A stretch of DNA of 64,000 bases, taken from an uncultured Clostridia bacterium. GTDB taxonomy: Bacteria > Bacillota > Clostridia > Oscillospirales > Ruminococcaceae. A program made the translations under genes and the position numbers. Location of the stretch: contig CALXCO010000001.1 of assembly GCA_944386805.1 (NCBI GenBank), positions 168,368-232,367 on the forward strand, given 5' to 3'. Under the pieces are notes generated by a model. That model ran no database searches. It saw only the letters and a list, made by a program, of their open reading frames with translations, and was not told the origin of the DNA. Positions 17,760-25,723 of the stretch are shown here, piece after piece (positions within the stretch are counted from its first letter, which is position 1; each line of letters begins with the position of its first letter).

Positions 17760-17795
17760 AAAGCTGTCCACGACTTGGAAAAAGTGGACAGCTTT
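17760..17795. repeat. 12-bp perfect inverted repeat on the SleB-like gene promoter
   Basis: AAAGCTGTCCAC at 17760-17771 and GTGGACAGCTTT at 17784-17795. The -35 lies in the 12-base centre and the second arm lies in the spacer. There is no T-run after it, so an operator is likelier than a terminator. Confidence 0.75.
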
Positions 17796-17803
17796 GGTAT
17801 AAT
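17775..17803 (+). promoter_or_regulatory. promoter of the SleB-like hydrolase gene
   Basis: TTGGAA (17775-17780), 17-bp spacer, TATAAT (17798-17803) with extended -10 TGG. It is inside the inverted repeat. Confidence 0.7.
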
Positions 17804-17893
17804 CAATCGGTCCTTCCCATACATATGAAAGGCGGGTGGAAAAGCCATCGCACCATTGCGAAGGAAAGTTCCATCCGGGAAAGGAAGGATTTG

Positions 17894-18373
17894 ATGAAAA
17901 CATTCATGCGGAAAATGGTTGTGATGATGATTCTGATGGTATGCTGCTGTCTGCCGATGCAGGCAGGGGCGTCAGATGGCCAGATCGGCTATACGGCGGT
18001 TGAACAGGAAATGCTTGGGTACATCGTACAGCAGGAGGCTGGGGGCTACAGCCTTGAACATAAGCAGGTCATCGCGCAGGTCGTCGTCAACCGGGTGCGT
18101 TCCGATCAGTTCCCGGACACAATCACCGGCGTTCTGACCCAGAAGAATCAGTTTTCTTCACTGTCTAACTGGTATTCCAAAAAGAACAAGCCGGACACAG
18201 ATACGCTGCAGGCGGTCGAAAACGTCCTGAGCGGCAGCTGTCAGGATATTACGATGGGAGCGACCTTTTTCTATGCGCCGCAATGGGCCGGACGTTCAGC
18301 GGCCAGCTGGTTTGAGAACAGCCTCGACTATCTGTTCACATTGGACGGGCATCGCTTCTTTAAAGCAGGATAA
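17894..18373 (+). CDS. secreted SleB-like cell wall hydrolase
   Basis: The 159-residue product has a signal peptide (MRKMVVMMILMVCCCLPMQA, residues 5-24) and one Hydrolase_2 (SleB/CwlJ) domain. The domain shows YIVQQEAGGYS with the probable catalytic Glu near residue 45, VIAQVVVNRVRSDQFPDTI near residue 57, and FFYAPQWAG further on. SleB lytic transglycosylases open the spore cortex during germination, but there are vegetative members of the family too. The ATG at 17894 has GGAAGGA before it and starts a proper signal peptide; an in-frame ATG at 17825 has neither. The peptidoglycan-binding domain of true SleB is missing. Confidence 0.88.
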   Translation: MKTFMRKMVVMMILMVCCCLPMQAGASDGQIGYTAVEQEMLGYIVQQEAGGYSLEHKQVIAQVVVNRVRSDQFPDTITGVLTQKNQFSSLSNWYSKKNKPDTDTLQAVENVLSGSCQDITMGATFFYAPQWAGRSAASWFENSLDYLFTLDGHRFFKAG

Positions 18374-18382
18374 ATAACAGGA

Positions 18383-18417
18383 AAAACGCCTTCCACATTC
18401 ATTGTGGAAGGCGTTTT
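18383..18417. terminator. bidirectional terminator between two convergent genes
   Basis: A perfect 15-bp stem (18383-18397 with 18403-18417) has A-run and T-run ends, so it works for the SleB-like gene on plus and the phosphoribosyltransferase-like gene on minus. Confidence 0.94.
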
Positions 18418-18442
18418 GGAAAAGAAGAGAGGAAGATGTCTT

Positions 18443-19081
18443 TTAAAGTTTGGAATATCCGTAACTGTTGACCATTGCGTCAATACGCTGTCCAGCTTTG
18501 CAGAGAGGGCAGTCCGAGCTGTGATAAATCTCATAATCCGGAACTTCAGCACCGGTGAAAATGGCGCTGATCGGGATATCCTGAACCTGATCGACTGCGC
18601 TGAATACCGCTGCAATGCCGACCGGCGTTCCGCCGTAATAATGTACACAGTCAAGCGCACGATTGATGGTCTTACCGGTTGTAACCGAAGCGACCAGCAG
18701 GACTACATGTTTGCCGTTGACCATCTTCTGGACATTATCGCGGAGCAGCATCTGGTTAGAGGGGTTGATCTCCGGGGTAATGACCGCGATAGAGACGTCG
18801 CGGTTGATGCCGGCCAGACCGGAGTTAGCAATTGCCCTGGCCAGAAATGCGCCAATGATTTCGGTGCCATCCAGGCAGACAATCGTATCAACCGGTGTGT
18901 TAAAGAAAGAAGATGCAAGCTCTGCCGCAGCTTCTTTCGCCATCAGATGCATACTTTTCAGAGAGGTCATATCGATATAATAATTAACATGGGAATGGCT
19001 GGTCGCAAAATGACCGGGGATAATCTTGATGTTGACGCGGGGATGCTGATGAGATGTAATTTTAATGCTTCTGGATTCCAT
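18443..19081 (-). CDS. type I phosphoribosyltransferase-like protein
   Basis: The 212-residue protein resembles orotate-type phosphoribosyltransferases: NYYIDMTSLKSMHLMAKEAA at the N-terminal part, IVCLDGTEIIGAFLA, and the PRPP-loop region near residues 130-140. That loop reads LLVASVTTGK, where the acidic pair of the family motif (usually two Asp or Glu before VxTTG) is Val-Ala. The TTGK phosphate loop is kept. Near the end there is a CPLC pair. A catalytic role in nucleotide synthesis is therefore uncertain; a PRPP sensor is an alternative. It stands alone with its own promoter. Confidence 0.75.
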   Translation of the reverse strand: MESRSIKITSHQHPRVNIKIIPGHFATSHSHVNYYIDMTSLKSMHLMAKEAAAELASSFFNTPVDTIVCLDGTEIIGAFLARAIANSGLAGINRDVSIAVITPEINPSNQMLLRDNVQKMVNGKHVVLLVASVTTGKTINRALDCVHYYGGTPVGIAAVFSAVDQVQDIPISAIFTGAEVPDYEIYHSSDCPLCKAGQRIDAMVNSYGYSKL

Positions 19082-19135
19082 AAACAGGTGCTCCTTTCAT
19101 ACGTGAAGGGAAGGCAACAGCCTTTCGATATAGCT

Positions 19136-19164
19136 ATTTTAACACAAAAAATATAAAAAGTAAA
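19136..19164 (-). promoter_or_regulatory. promoter of the phosphoribosyltransferase-like gene
   Basis: On the minus strand TTTACT (19164-19159), 17-bp spacer, TAAAAT (19141-19136) with extended -10 TGT. Confidence 0.65.
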
Positions 19165-19231
19165 GTTCTTTTATCTATTTTATCCATATAAAATCAACCA
19201 AAATAAATGGCTGTAAATCGTGCAATTCTTC

Positions 19232-19260
19232 TTGAAAAATGGGCAAAAATCAAGTATAAT
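19232..19260 (+). promoter_or_regulatory. promoter of the metF operon
   Basis: TTGAAA (19232-19237), 17-bp spacer, TATAAT (19255-19260). A leader of about 95 bases follows. No SAM or cobalamin riboswitch was recognised in it. Confidence 0.75.
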
Positions 19261-19275
19261 AGATAAAAATAAGCG

Positions 19276-19300
19276 AAAAATGGCCGAAAGAGGCATTTTT
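19276..19300 (+). other. hairpin in the metF leader
   Basis: AAAAATG (19276-19282) pairs with CATTTTT (19294-19300) around a small GC stem and a GAAA loop, close behind the start of transcription. It could be an attenuator or a simple stabiliser; no alternative structure is evident. Confidence 0.4.
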
Positions 19301-19361
19301 GGCAAAATTAAATCGGTAAGCGGCGTCTGCACGCTCAGCAAAGAAAAGGACTGAACACAAT

Positions 19362-20243
19362 ATGAAAATACGCGACATTATAAATGCAAGGCCCGTTACA
19401 ATTTCCTGCGAATTGTTTCCGCCGAAAAAGGACAGTGATTTTGCAGGTGTCCAACAGGCTGCAAGAAAGATAGCCGGCCTGCATCCTGATTTCATCAGTA
19501 TTACATATGGCGCAAGCGGCGGCACCTCCAAAAATACGGTCGAAATTGCTTCGATGGTTCAAAAGGAATGCGGGATCACGTCGATTGCCCACCTGACCTG
19601 CTATTCTTCGACGCCCGAAGAGGTCGATCAGGTAATCGACAAGATCAAGGAAAACGGGATTGAAAATATTCTCGCGTTGCGTGGCGACCCGCCTCGCGAT
19701 ACTTCTGTCCCGATTCCCGGCCACTATAAACATGCGTATGAGCTGATTCGGCAGATCAGACAAAAGGGTGATTTCTGCATCGGTGCGGCCTGCTATCCGG
19801 AAGGACATGTTGAGTGCGCCAACCGCGATCTCGATCTGGATTATCTGAAGATGAAGGTTGACGAAGGTTGCGATTTTTTGACTACCCAGATGTTTTTTGA
19901 CAACAATATTCTGTACCGCTTTCTGTACCGTGCACTCGCAAAGGGAATTGACGTACCGATTCTGGCTGGAATTATGCCGGTGATCAATGCACGGCAGATT
20001 CAGCGTTCGGTTCAGTTGTCTGGTACCGAACTGCCCAACCGCTTTTGTGGAATTATCGACAAGTTCGGTTCTGATCCTGCCGCAATGAAACAGGCAGGCA
20101 TCGCATATGCAACCGAACAGATTATTGATCTGATTGCCAATGGTGTCAAGGGAATTCATCTTTATACGATGAACCGGCCGGATATTGCCGAAGCGATTTT
20201 CCACAATCTGTCGTATATTCTGGGACGTGGAGAAAATGTTTGA
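19362..20243 (+). CDS. metF: methylenetetrahydrofolate reductase
   Basis: MetF reduces 5,10-methylene- to 5-methyl-tetrahydrofolate, the methyl donor for MetH. The 293-residue protein starts with SCELFPPKKD (with the catalytic Glu of this family), then ISITYGASGG, NILALRGDPP near residue 102, the FAD-binding stretch, FLTTQMFFDN near residue 170, and PILAGIMPV. The size equals bacterial MetF. It overlaps the next gene by eight bases, and metH follows, so the three proteins of the methionine methyl cycle are translated from one message. Confidence 0.96.
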   Translation: MKIRDIINARPVTISCELFPPKKDSDFAGVQQAARKIAGLHPDFISITYGASGGTSKNTVEIASMVQKECGITSIAHLTCYSSTPEEVDQVIDKIKENGIENILALRGDPPRDTSVPIPGHYKHAYELIRQIRQKGDFCIGAACYPEGHVECANRDLDLDYLKMKVDEGCDFLTTQMFFDNNILYRFLYRALAKGIDVPILAGIMPVINARQIQRSVQLSGTELPNRFCGIIDKFGSDPAAMKQAGIAYATEQIIDLIANGVKGIHLYTMNRPDIAEAIFHNLSYILGRGENV

Positions 20244-20880
20244 GAACCTGAACCGCCGGGAAGTCTGGCGGTATCTTGGCTATAAGGACAATCAGCCGGA
20301 TGAGACAGTCTGCCGGATGATCGAAGAGATGGTCGGGATGGTAGAAACTGCAGCTGCACCGAAGCAGGTCAGCCGCAGAGTTGAATGTAAAATTGAGGAC
20401 GATGTCATTTGGTTGGGGACCCGGCAGGTACGCAGCTGGTCACTTGCCAGACATCTGCAGGGCTGTGATGAAGCCTTTTTGTTTGCCGCTACGCTGGGAA
20501 CCGGGATTGACCGTTTGTTGCAGCGATATAACCGATTGCAGGTCAGCCGCGCCGCCGTATTGCAGGCCGTTTCTGCCGCAGCGGTTGAGGAATGGTGCGA
20601 CCAGTGTCAGAAACAGCTGGAGGACGGGCTGGAGCCGGGTTTATATCTGCGTCCGCGGTTCAGTCCGGGTTATGGCGATCTGCCGCTGGAATTTCAGAGG
20701 CCGCTGTTGGAATCGCTGGAGGCCGGCAAACGGATTGGCATCGAACTGACGGACACGCTGTTGATGACACCGACCAAGTCGGTGTCGGCGATTATCGGGA
20801 TCACCAGCGACAGGAAAAGCTGTTCGGTCCATCGTTGTGTGGCCTGTACCAAGGTTGATTGTCCTTTTCGGAAAGAGTAA
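20236..20880 (+). CDS. cobalamin-dependent methionine synthase reactivation protein
   Basis: The 214-residue protein corresponds to the activation (AdoMet-binding) domain that is the C-terminal part of E. coli MetH. In many Firmicutes it is a separate gene, as here. Recognisable pieces are FLFAATLGTGIDRLLQRY, VEEWCDQCQ, RFSPGYGDLPLEFQ near residue 140 (the AdoMet-binding RxSPGY region) and TPTKSVSAIIGIT. It ends with several cysteines (CSVHRCVACTKVDCPF), which could hold a metal or iron-sulphur centre. The start at 20236 lies inside metF. Function: re-methylation of oxidised cob(II)alamin on MetH. Confidence 0.9.
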   Translation: MFENLNRREVWRYLGYKDNQPDETVCRMIEEMVGMVETAAAPKQVSRRVECKIEDDVIWLGTRQVRSWSLARHLQGCDEAFLFAATLGTGIDRLLQRYNRLQVSRAAVLQAVSAAAVEEWCDQCQKQLEDGLEPGLYLRPRFSPGYGDLPLEFQRPLLESLEAGKRIGIELTDTLLMTPTKSVSAIIGITSDRKSCSVHRCVACTKVDCPFRKE

Positions 20881-20892
20881 GGAGTGAAACAG

Positions 20893-23286
20893 ATGAACTT
20901 TTTTGCTGAACTGGCCGGAAGCCGGATGCTCTTCTTTGACGGAGGAATGGGGACGCTTTTGCAGGATGCCGGCTTAAAGCCGGGTGAACTGCCGGAAAGC
21001 TGGAACATCTCCCATCCGGAGACGGTGCTGTCTGTTCACCGGCAGTATCTCGAAGCAGGTGCCGATTTTATCACGACCAACACCTTTGGAGCGAATCCTC
21101 TCAAACTGCATGGCAGCCCATATACCGCACAGCAGCTGACCGAAGCCGGTGTGCGTCTGGCACGTCAGGCAGTCGAACAGTCCGGCAAGAAAGCCTTTGT
21201 GGCACTGGACATCGGGCCGACCGGAAAGCTGCTCAAGCCGTTGGGCGATCTGGCGTTTGAAACGGCGGTCGACGGGTATAAAGAGATGGTCAAAGCAGGC
21301 GTTCGAGCAGGTGCAGATTGCTGTATCATCGAAACAATGAGCGATACCAGCGAAATGAAAGCGGCGGTATTGGCGGTTAAGGAAACCTGTTCGCTGCCGG
21401 TTTTTGTGACGATGGTATTTGATGAACGCGGTCGGTTGCTGACCGGCGCAAATATTCCGGCAGCGGTCGCACTGCTTGAAGGGTTGGGCGTTGACGCAAT
21501 CGGTCTCAATTGCGGGTTTGGACCGGAACAGATGCTGCCGTTGGTGGACGAGCTGCAAAAATGCTGTTCAACGCCGATACTGGTCAGCCCGAATGCAGGA
21601 TTGCCGGTTGTGGTCAACGGACAGACAATGTACAATGTGGCTCCCGATGAATTCGCGGCTGTGATGGCGCAGATTGCTGAAAAGGGTGTCTGGATGGTCG
21701 GCGGGTGCTGCGGGACAACCCCGGCGCATATTGCGGCAGAGGTTGAAGCCTGCCGGAAGATCAGTCCGCGTCCACTGCCGGTTTATCACCGGACAGTCGT
21801 TTCGTCCGGTTCCTGCGCGGTTGTGCTGGGAGATAATCCGGTGGTCATAGGGGAACGCATCAATCCGACCGGCAAAAAACGGTTTAAACAGGCGCTGCGG
21901 GATGGAGATATCGATTATATCCTGAACGAAGGGGTGCGCCAGCAGGATTGCGGTGCCGACATCCTTGATGTAAACGTCGGCCTGCCTGAAATCAATGAGG
22001 CCGAAATGATGGAAAAGGTTGTCAGCGAATTGCAGGGAATCCTCGACCTGCCGCTGCAAATCGATACCACCAATATGCAGGCGATGGAAGCGGCACTGCG
22101 CATCTATAACGGAAAGCCGATGATCAACTCGGTCAACGGCAAACAAGAGGTTATGCGGGAAGTCTTCCCGCTGGCGAAGAAATACGGCGGCGTTGTCGTT
22201 GCACTGACCATTGATGAGACTGGCATTCCGGAGACGGCAGAAGGACGGCTTGCAATTGCGGAAAAGATTGTCCGTACTGCCGAAGAAGAATACGGTATTT
22301 CCCGTGACAACCTGATTGTCGATGCGCTGACAATGACCGTCAGTTCCAGCCCGGATGCGGCGGACGTTACCTTAAAAGCCTTGTCGATGATTCGGCAGAA
22401 ATTGGAGGTTAAAACGATTCTGGGCGTTTCTAATATTTCGTTTGGTCTGCCCAGACGAGAGATTATCAACAGCGCGTTTTTCCTGTTGGCGTTGCAGGCC
22501 GGACTGGACGCTGCCATCATCAACCCCGCCAGTGAACCGATGATGCAGTCGCTGTATGCCTACCGGGTGCTTGCGCAAAAGGATGCTCAGTGTACGCAGT
22601 ATATCGAACGGTATTCTCAGACAACAGCCGCGCCTGCATCTACAGCGCCCGCTGCTTCAGGAATGACGCTGGAAGACGCAGTCCGCCGCGGTTTAAAGGA
22701 AGAGACCGTACAACAGACTCGCACGGCACTTGAATCAGCTCAGCCGCTGGATATTATCAACGACCGGCTGATTCCTGCGCTGGATATAGTGGGAAAGGGG
22801 TTTGAAAAGGGAACAATCTTTTTGCCGCAGCTGCTGATGAGTGCCGAAGCGGCAGGAGCGGCCTTTGACCTGCTTAAAGAGGTAATGCAGGCTTCCGGTA
22901 CTGAACAGCAAAAGCGCGGCAAAGTCGTGATTGCGACGGTCAAGGGTGATATTCATGATATTGGCAAGAATATTGTCCGGGTGCTGCTGGATAATTACGG
23001 TTTTGAGGTCATTGACCTCGGAAAGGACGTTCCGCCGGAGGTCATTGTCGATACGGTTGTGCGGGAAAATGTACGATTGGTCGGCCTGAGTGCGCTGATG
23101 ACGACGACGGTCCCGTCGATGGAGGAAACAATCCGCCAGTTAAAAGCAGCAGTTGACTGCAAGGTGATGGTCGGCGGCGCGGTGCTGACGCAGGAATATG
23201 CTGACCAGATTGGCGCAGATTATTATGCAACGGACGCGATGAGTTCTGTACATTATGCGTTACAGGTTCTGTCGCCTGAGACGTGA
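20893..23286 (+). CDS. metH: cobalamin-dependent methionine synthase without activation domain
   Basis: MetH moves the methyl group from methyl-tetrahydrofolate to homocysteine through cobalamin. The 797-residue protein has: a homocysteine domain (FDGGMGTLLQ at the start; zinc cysteines in GLNCGFGP and GGCCGTTP near residues 205 and 272); a pterin domain starting at VVIGERINPTGKKRFKQAL near residue 317; a helical cap near residues 600-680; and a cobalamin domain with DIHDIGKNIV near residue 686, whose His is the lower cobalt ligand. The last domain of long MetH is missing and is supplied by the gene before it. AAGGAG precedes ATG 20893. Confidence 0.96.
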   Translation: MNFFAELAGSRMLFFDGGMGTLLQDAGLKPGELPESWNISHPETVLSVHRQYLEAGADFITTNTFGANPLKLHGSPYTAQQLTEAGVRLARQAVEQSGKKAFVALDIGPTGKLLKPLGDLAFETAVDGYKEMVKAGVRAGADCCIIETMSDTSEMKAAVLAVKETCSLPVFVTMVFDERGRLLTGANIPAAVALLEGLGVDAIGLNCGFGPEQMLPLVDELQKCCSTPILVSPNAGLPVVVNGQTMYNVAPDEFAAVMAQIAEKGVWMVGGCCGTTPAHIAAEVEACRKISPRPLPVYHRTVVSSGSCAVVLGDNPVVIGERINPTGKKRFKQALRDGDIDYILNEGVRQQDCGADILDVNVGLPEINEAEMMEKVVSELQGILDLPLQIDTTNMQAMEAALRIYNGKPMINSVNGKQEVMREVFPLAKKYGGVVVALTIDETGIPETAEGRLAIAEKIVRTAEEEYGISRDNLIVDALTMTVSSSPDAADVTLKALSMIRQKLEVKTILGVSNISFGLPRREIINSAFFLLALQAGLDAAIINPASEPMMQSLYAYRVLAQKDAQCTQYIERYSQTTAAPASTAPAASGMTLEDAVRRGLKEETVQQTRTALESAQPLDIINDRLIPALDIVGKGFEKGTIFLPQLLMSAEAAGAAFDLLKEVMQASGTEQQKRGKVVIATVKGDIHDIGKNIVRVLLDNYGFEVIDLGKDVPPEVIVDTVVRENVRLVGLSALMTTTVPSMEETIRQLKAAVDCKVMVGGAVLTQEYADQIGADYYATDAMSSVHYALQVLSPET

Positions 23287-23301
23287 TCACGTGATAAAAG
23301 G

Positions 23302-23350
23302 AACTGCCTCCGGATACAGATGATGTAGCTGTATCCGGAGGCAGTTTTGT
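23302..23350 (+). terminator. intrinsic terminator of the metF-metH operon
   Basis: An 18-bp perfect stem (23302-23319 with 23329-23346), loop ATGATGTAG, followed by a short T stretch. The palindrome ACGTGATCACGT lies just before it at 23281-23292. Confidence 0.88.
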
Positions 23351-23361
23351 TGTCGAAAACA

Positions 23362-23390
23362 TTGCTTTTTAAGTGGATATATGTTAAACT
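23362..23390 (+). promoter_or_regulatory. promoter of pyrK-pyrD
   Basis: TTGCTT (23362-23367), 17-bp spacer, TAAACT (23385-23390) with extended -10 TGT. No PyrR-type attenuator was recognised. Confidence 0.55.
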
Positions 23391-23468
23391 AAAATAGGTG
23401 TTTTGCGCAGAATACTTTTACCTGTCTGCGCGGAAAATAAGCATTTATCTTGATAAGGAGGATTCGTC

Positions 23469-24239
23469 ATGGCTTATATTCAGGACGTTTTTCCCATTGT
23501 CCAGAAAAAAAATCTGGCAAAAAACATATTTGATCTGACCATCTCCTGTCCGCATATTGCCGCAGAGGCAGTCCCCGGACAGTTTGTTCATGTCAAGGCT
23601 CCCGGATTCCAGCTCAGAAGACCGATTTCGATCTGTGGAATCGACAAAGTAAAGGGAACCATTCGGATTGTATTTGAAATTCGCGGCGAAGGGACCGAGA
23701 AAATTGCGGGTCTCAACCCCGGTGACCTGATCGATGTCTTTGGCCCTCTCGGTCATGGATATACGATCCTTCCTCCTGAGTCCAAGGTGGTTGTCATCGG
23801 TGGCGGCATTGGCGTACCGCCTCTGCTCCAGACTGCGGCCGCTTACGGAAAAAATGCGACGGCCATTATCGGCTTCCGCAACGCTGCGGCTGTTATTTTA
23901 AAGGAAGACTTCGAGAAAAACGGTGCACGGGTCATCCTTTGCACTGATGACGGAACAGCTGGTGTCCATGGCTTTGTCACGACTGCACTGGAAAAACTGC
24001 TGGCAGAAGAAAAGCCGGATCTGATCTGTGCCTGTGGCCCGATGCCGATGCTGAAAGGCGTTGCTGCGATGGCAGAAGAAAAGGGGATTGCCTGCGAAAT
24101 CTCGCTGGAAGAGCGGATGGCGTGCGGCGTTGGTGCCTGCCTCGGATGCGCCTGCAAGACGGTGAAAAACGGCGTGGAAGGTTATTCTCATGTCTGTAAA
24201 GACGGCCCTGTATTCAACAGCAAGGAGGTTCGGTTCTGA
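23469..24239 (+). CDS. pyrK: dihydroorotate dehydrogenase electron transfer subunit
   Basis: PyrK passes electrons from dihydroorotate oxidation to NAD+. The 256-residue flavoprotein shows a ferredoxin-reductase-type FAD domain (FQLRRPISICGID near residue 50, GPLGHGYTI), an NAD domain starting VVVIGGGIGVPPLLQTA near residue 104, and a [2Fe-2S] site near the end, ERMACGVGACLGCACKT, plus a later Cys in SHVCKDGPVF. AAGGAGG stands before the ATG. The TGA overlaps the pyrD ATG by one base, so the two subunits are translated together. Confidence 0.95.
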   Translation: MAYIQDVFPIVQKKNLAKNIFDLTISCPHIAAEAVPGQFVHVKAPGFQLRRPISICGIDKVKGTIRIVFEIRGEGTEKIAGLNPGDLIDVFGPLGHGYTILPPESKVVVIGGGIGVPPLLQTAAAYGKNATAIIGFRNAAAVILKEDFEKNGARVILCTDDGTAGVHGFVTTALEKLLAEEKPDLICACGPMPMLKGVAAMAEEKGIACEISLEERMACGVGACLGCACKTVKNGVEGYSHVCKDGPVFNSKEVRF

Positions 24240-25150
24240 TGGCAGATTTGCATGTAAAGGTTGCCGGTGTTTCCTTTAAAAATCCGGTCATTCCCGCATC
24301 GGGTGCATTTGGTTTCGGACGGGAATACGAGAAGCTGTACCCGCTTTCCCGGCTGGGCGGCATTTCCTGCAAGGGCACAACCCTGAACCTGAAAGACGGC
24401 AATCCGCCTCCCCGTATTGCGGAGACTCCGTCCGGCATGCTCAATTCGGTTGGCCTGCAAAATCCTGGTATCGACCACTTTATTGAAGTGGAGCTGCCTT
24501 ATCTGATGCAGAAAGACCTCACCATTATTGCAAATGTCGCTGGTTCGACTGTTGAGGACTGCATTGAGATTGCTCATAGATTGGAAGGGACAGCGGTCGA
24601 TATGATCGAGCTGAATATTTCCTGCCCAAATGTTAAACAGGGTGGTGCTGCTTTCGGAACCAGCCCGGAGATGGCTGCTTCGGTCACACGTGCAGTACGT
24701 AATGCGACGACCAAGCCGCTGATGGTCAAACTCAGCCCCAATGTTACCAGCATCGTCGATATCGCAAAAGCGGTTGAAGCAGAGGGCGCCGACGCAGTTT
24801 CACTGATCAATACGCTGCTCGGCATGCGAATTGATATCAATACCCGCCGTCCTATTCTCCGCAACAATGTCGGCGGCCTGTCTGGTCCCGCCGTCTTCCC
24901 GGTTGCCGTCCGAATGGTCTGGCAGGTCGCGAATGCCGTTAAAGTTCCAGTTGTCGGAATGGGCGGCATTGCGTCTGGTAAAGATGCGATTGAAATGATG
25001 ATGGCCGGTGCTTCGGCTGTACAGGTTGGCGCGGCGATTTTTGCCGATCCGTATGCACCGATTCATATCATAGACGAGATGAATGAATGGCTGGACGAGC
25101 ACGGCATTGCAAGTGTTAATGATATTGTCGGAACGGTACAGCCCTGGTGA
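24239..25150 (+). CDS. pyrD: dihydroorotate dehydrogenase, class 1B catalytic subunit
   Basis: PyrD oxidises dihydroorotate to orotate with FMN. The 303-residue TIM-barrel protein has NPVIPASGAFGFGREY near the N-terminus, SVGLQNPGID, ELNISCPNVKQGG near residue 125 with the catalytic Cys of class 1 enzymes, PLMVKLSPNV, and GMGGIASGKDAIEM near residue 240 for FMN phosphate binding. The partner PyrK just upstream places it in class 1B, the NAD-linked type found in Firmicutes. GGAGGT lies in the end of pyrK and serves as its ribosome site. Confidence 0.97.
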   Translation: MADLHVKVAGVSFKNPVIPASGAFGFGREYEKLYPLSRLGGISCKGTTLNLKDGNPPPRIAETPSGMLNSVGLQNPGIDHFIEVELPYLMQKDLTIIANVAGSTVEDCIEIAHRLEGTAVDMIELNISCPNVKQGGAAFGTSPEMAASVTRAVRNATTKPLMVKLSPNVTSIVDIAKAVEAEGADAVSLINTLLGMRIDINTRRPILRNNVGGLSGPAVFPVAVRMVWQVANAVKVPVVGMGGIASGKDAIEMMMAGASAVQVGAAIFADPYAPIHIIDEMNEWLDEHGIASVNDIVGTVQPW

Positions 25151-25187
25151 TACCAGACATTGAAACAGAAAGGAATAACCTTTATAT

Positions 25188-25643
25188 ATGAAAATCATGG
25201 CAGTAGATTACGGAGATGCACGCACCGGGCTGGCAGCCTGTGACAGAACCGAATTTCTGGCGTCTCCGATTGGTGTAATCGAGGAAAGAAACTTCTATTT
25301 TACGATTCAGAAGGTTGCAAACGCTGTTCAGGAGTACGGAATCCAGATGGTTATTGTCGGTTATCCGGTCAACATGAACGGTACCATCGGCCCGCGCGCT
25401 GAGAAATGCGCACAGTTTGCTGAACTGCTCAAAACCAAGGTTGACGTTCCGGTTGAGCTTTGGGACGAACGTGCAACGACGGTGGAAGCGCACAATTACC
25501 TGAATGAGACCAACACCCGCGGCAAAAAGCGGAAAGAGGTCATCGATGAGGTAGCCGCTACCATTATTCTGGAAAGCTATCTGACTTATCGGCAGAATAT
25601 GAAAGCAAAGGCGGCAGCTGAGGCAAAGGAAGAAAACGATTAA
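25188..25643 (+). CDS. ruvX: RuvX/YqgF family putative Holliday junction resolvase
   Basis: The 151-residue protein has the RNase H-like YqgF fold: AVDYGDARTGLA at the N-terminus with the first acidic residue, VIVGYPVNMNGT near residue 55, LWDERATTVEAHNYL near residue 84 and a helical end with the last acidic residue in VIDEVAATIILESYL. The family processes the 16S rRNA 5' end and/or resolves junctions. AGAAAGGA is before the ATG. The gene lies 37 bases after pyrD and may be on the same transcript, ending at a terminator. Confidence 0.92.
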   Translation: MKIMAVDYGDARTGLAACDRTEFLASPIGVIEERNFYFTIQKVANAVQEYGIQMVIVGYPVNMNGTIGPRAEKCAQFAELLKTKVDVPVELWDERATTVEAHNYLNETNTRGKKRKEVIDEVAATIILESYLTYRQNMKAKAAAEAKEEND

Positions 25644-25654
25644 ACTTGTATGCA

Positions 25655-25694
25655 AAAACGGACAGAATGCCCCAAAAAGGTATCTGTCCGTTTT
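25655..25694. terminator. bidirectional terminator between ruvX and the recombinase gene
   Basis: AAAACGGACAGA (25655-25666) pairs perfectly with TCTGTCCGTTTT (25683-25694); the T-run/A-run ends serve both strands. Confidence 0.88.
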
Positions 25695-25723
25695 GTTTTG
25701 CCGTAAAAGCAGAGAAGTATGGC

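Noticed and set aside
23281..23292. The palindrome ACGTGATCACGT at the end of metH as an operator
   Set aside because: It includes the metH stop region and lies just before the terminator, not near a promoter; a chance palindrome is more likely.
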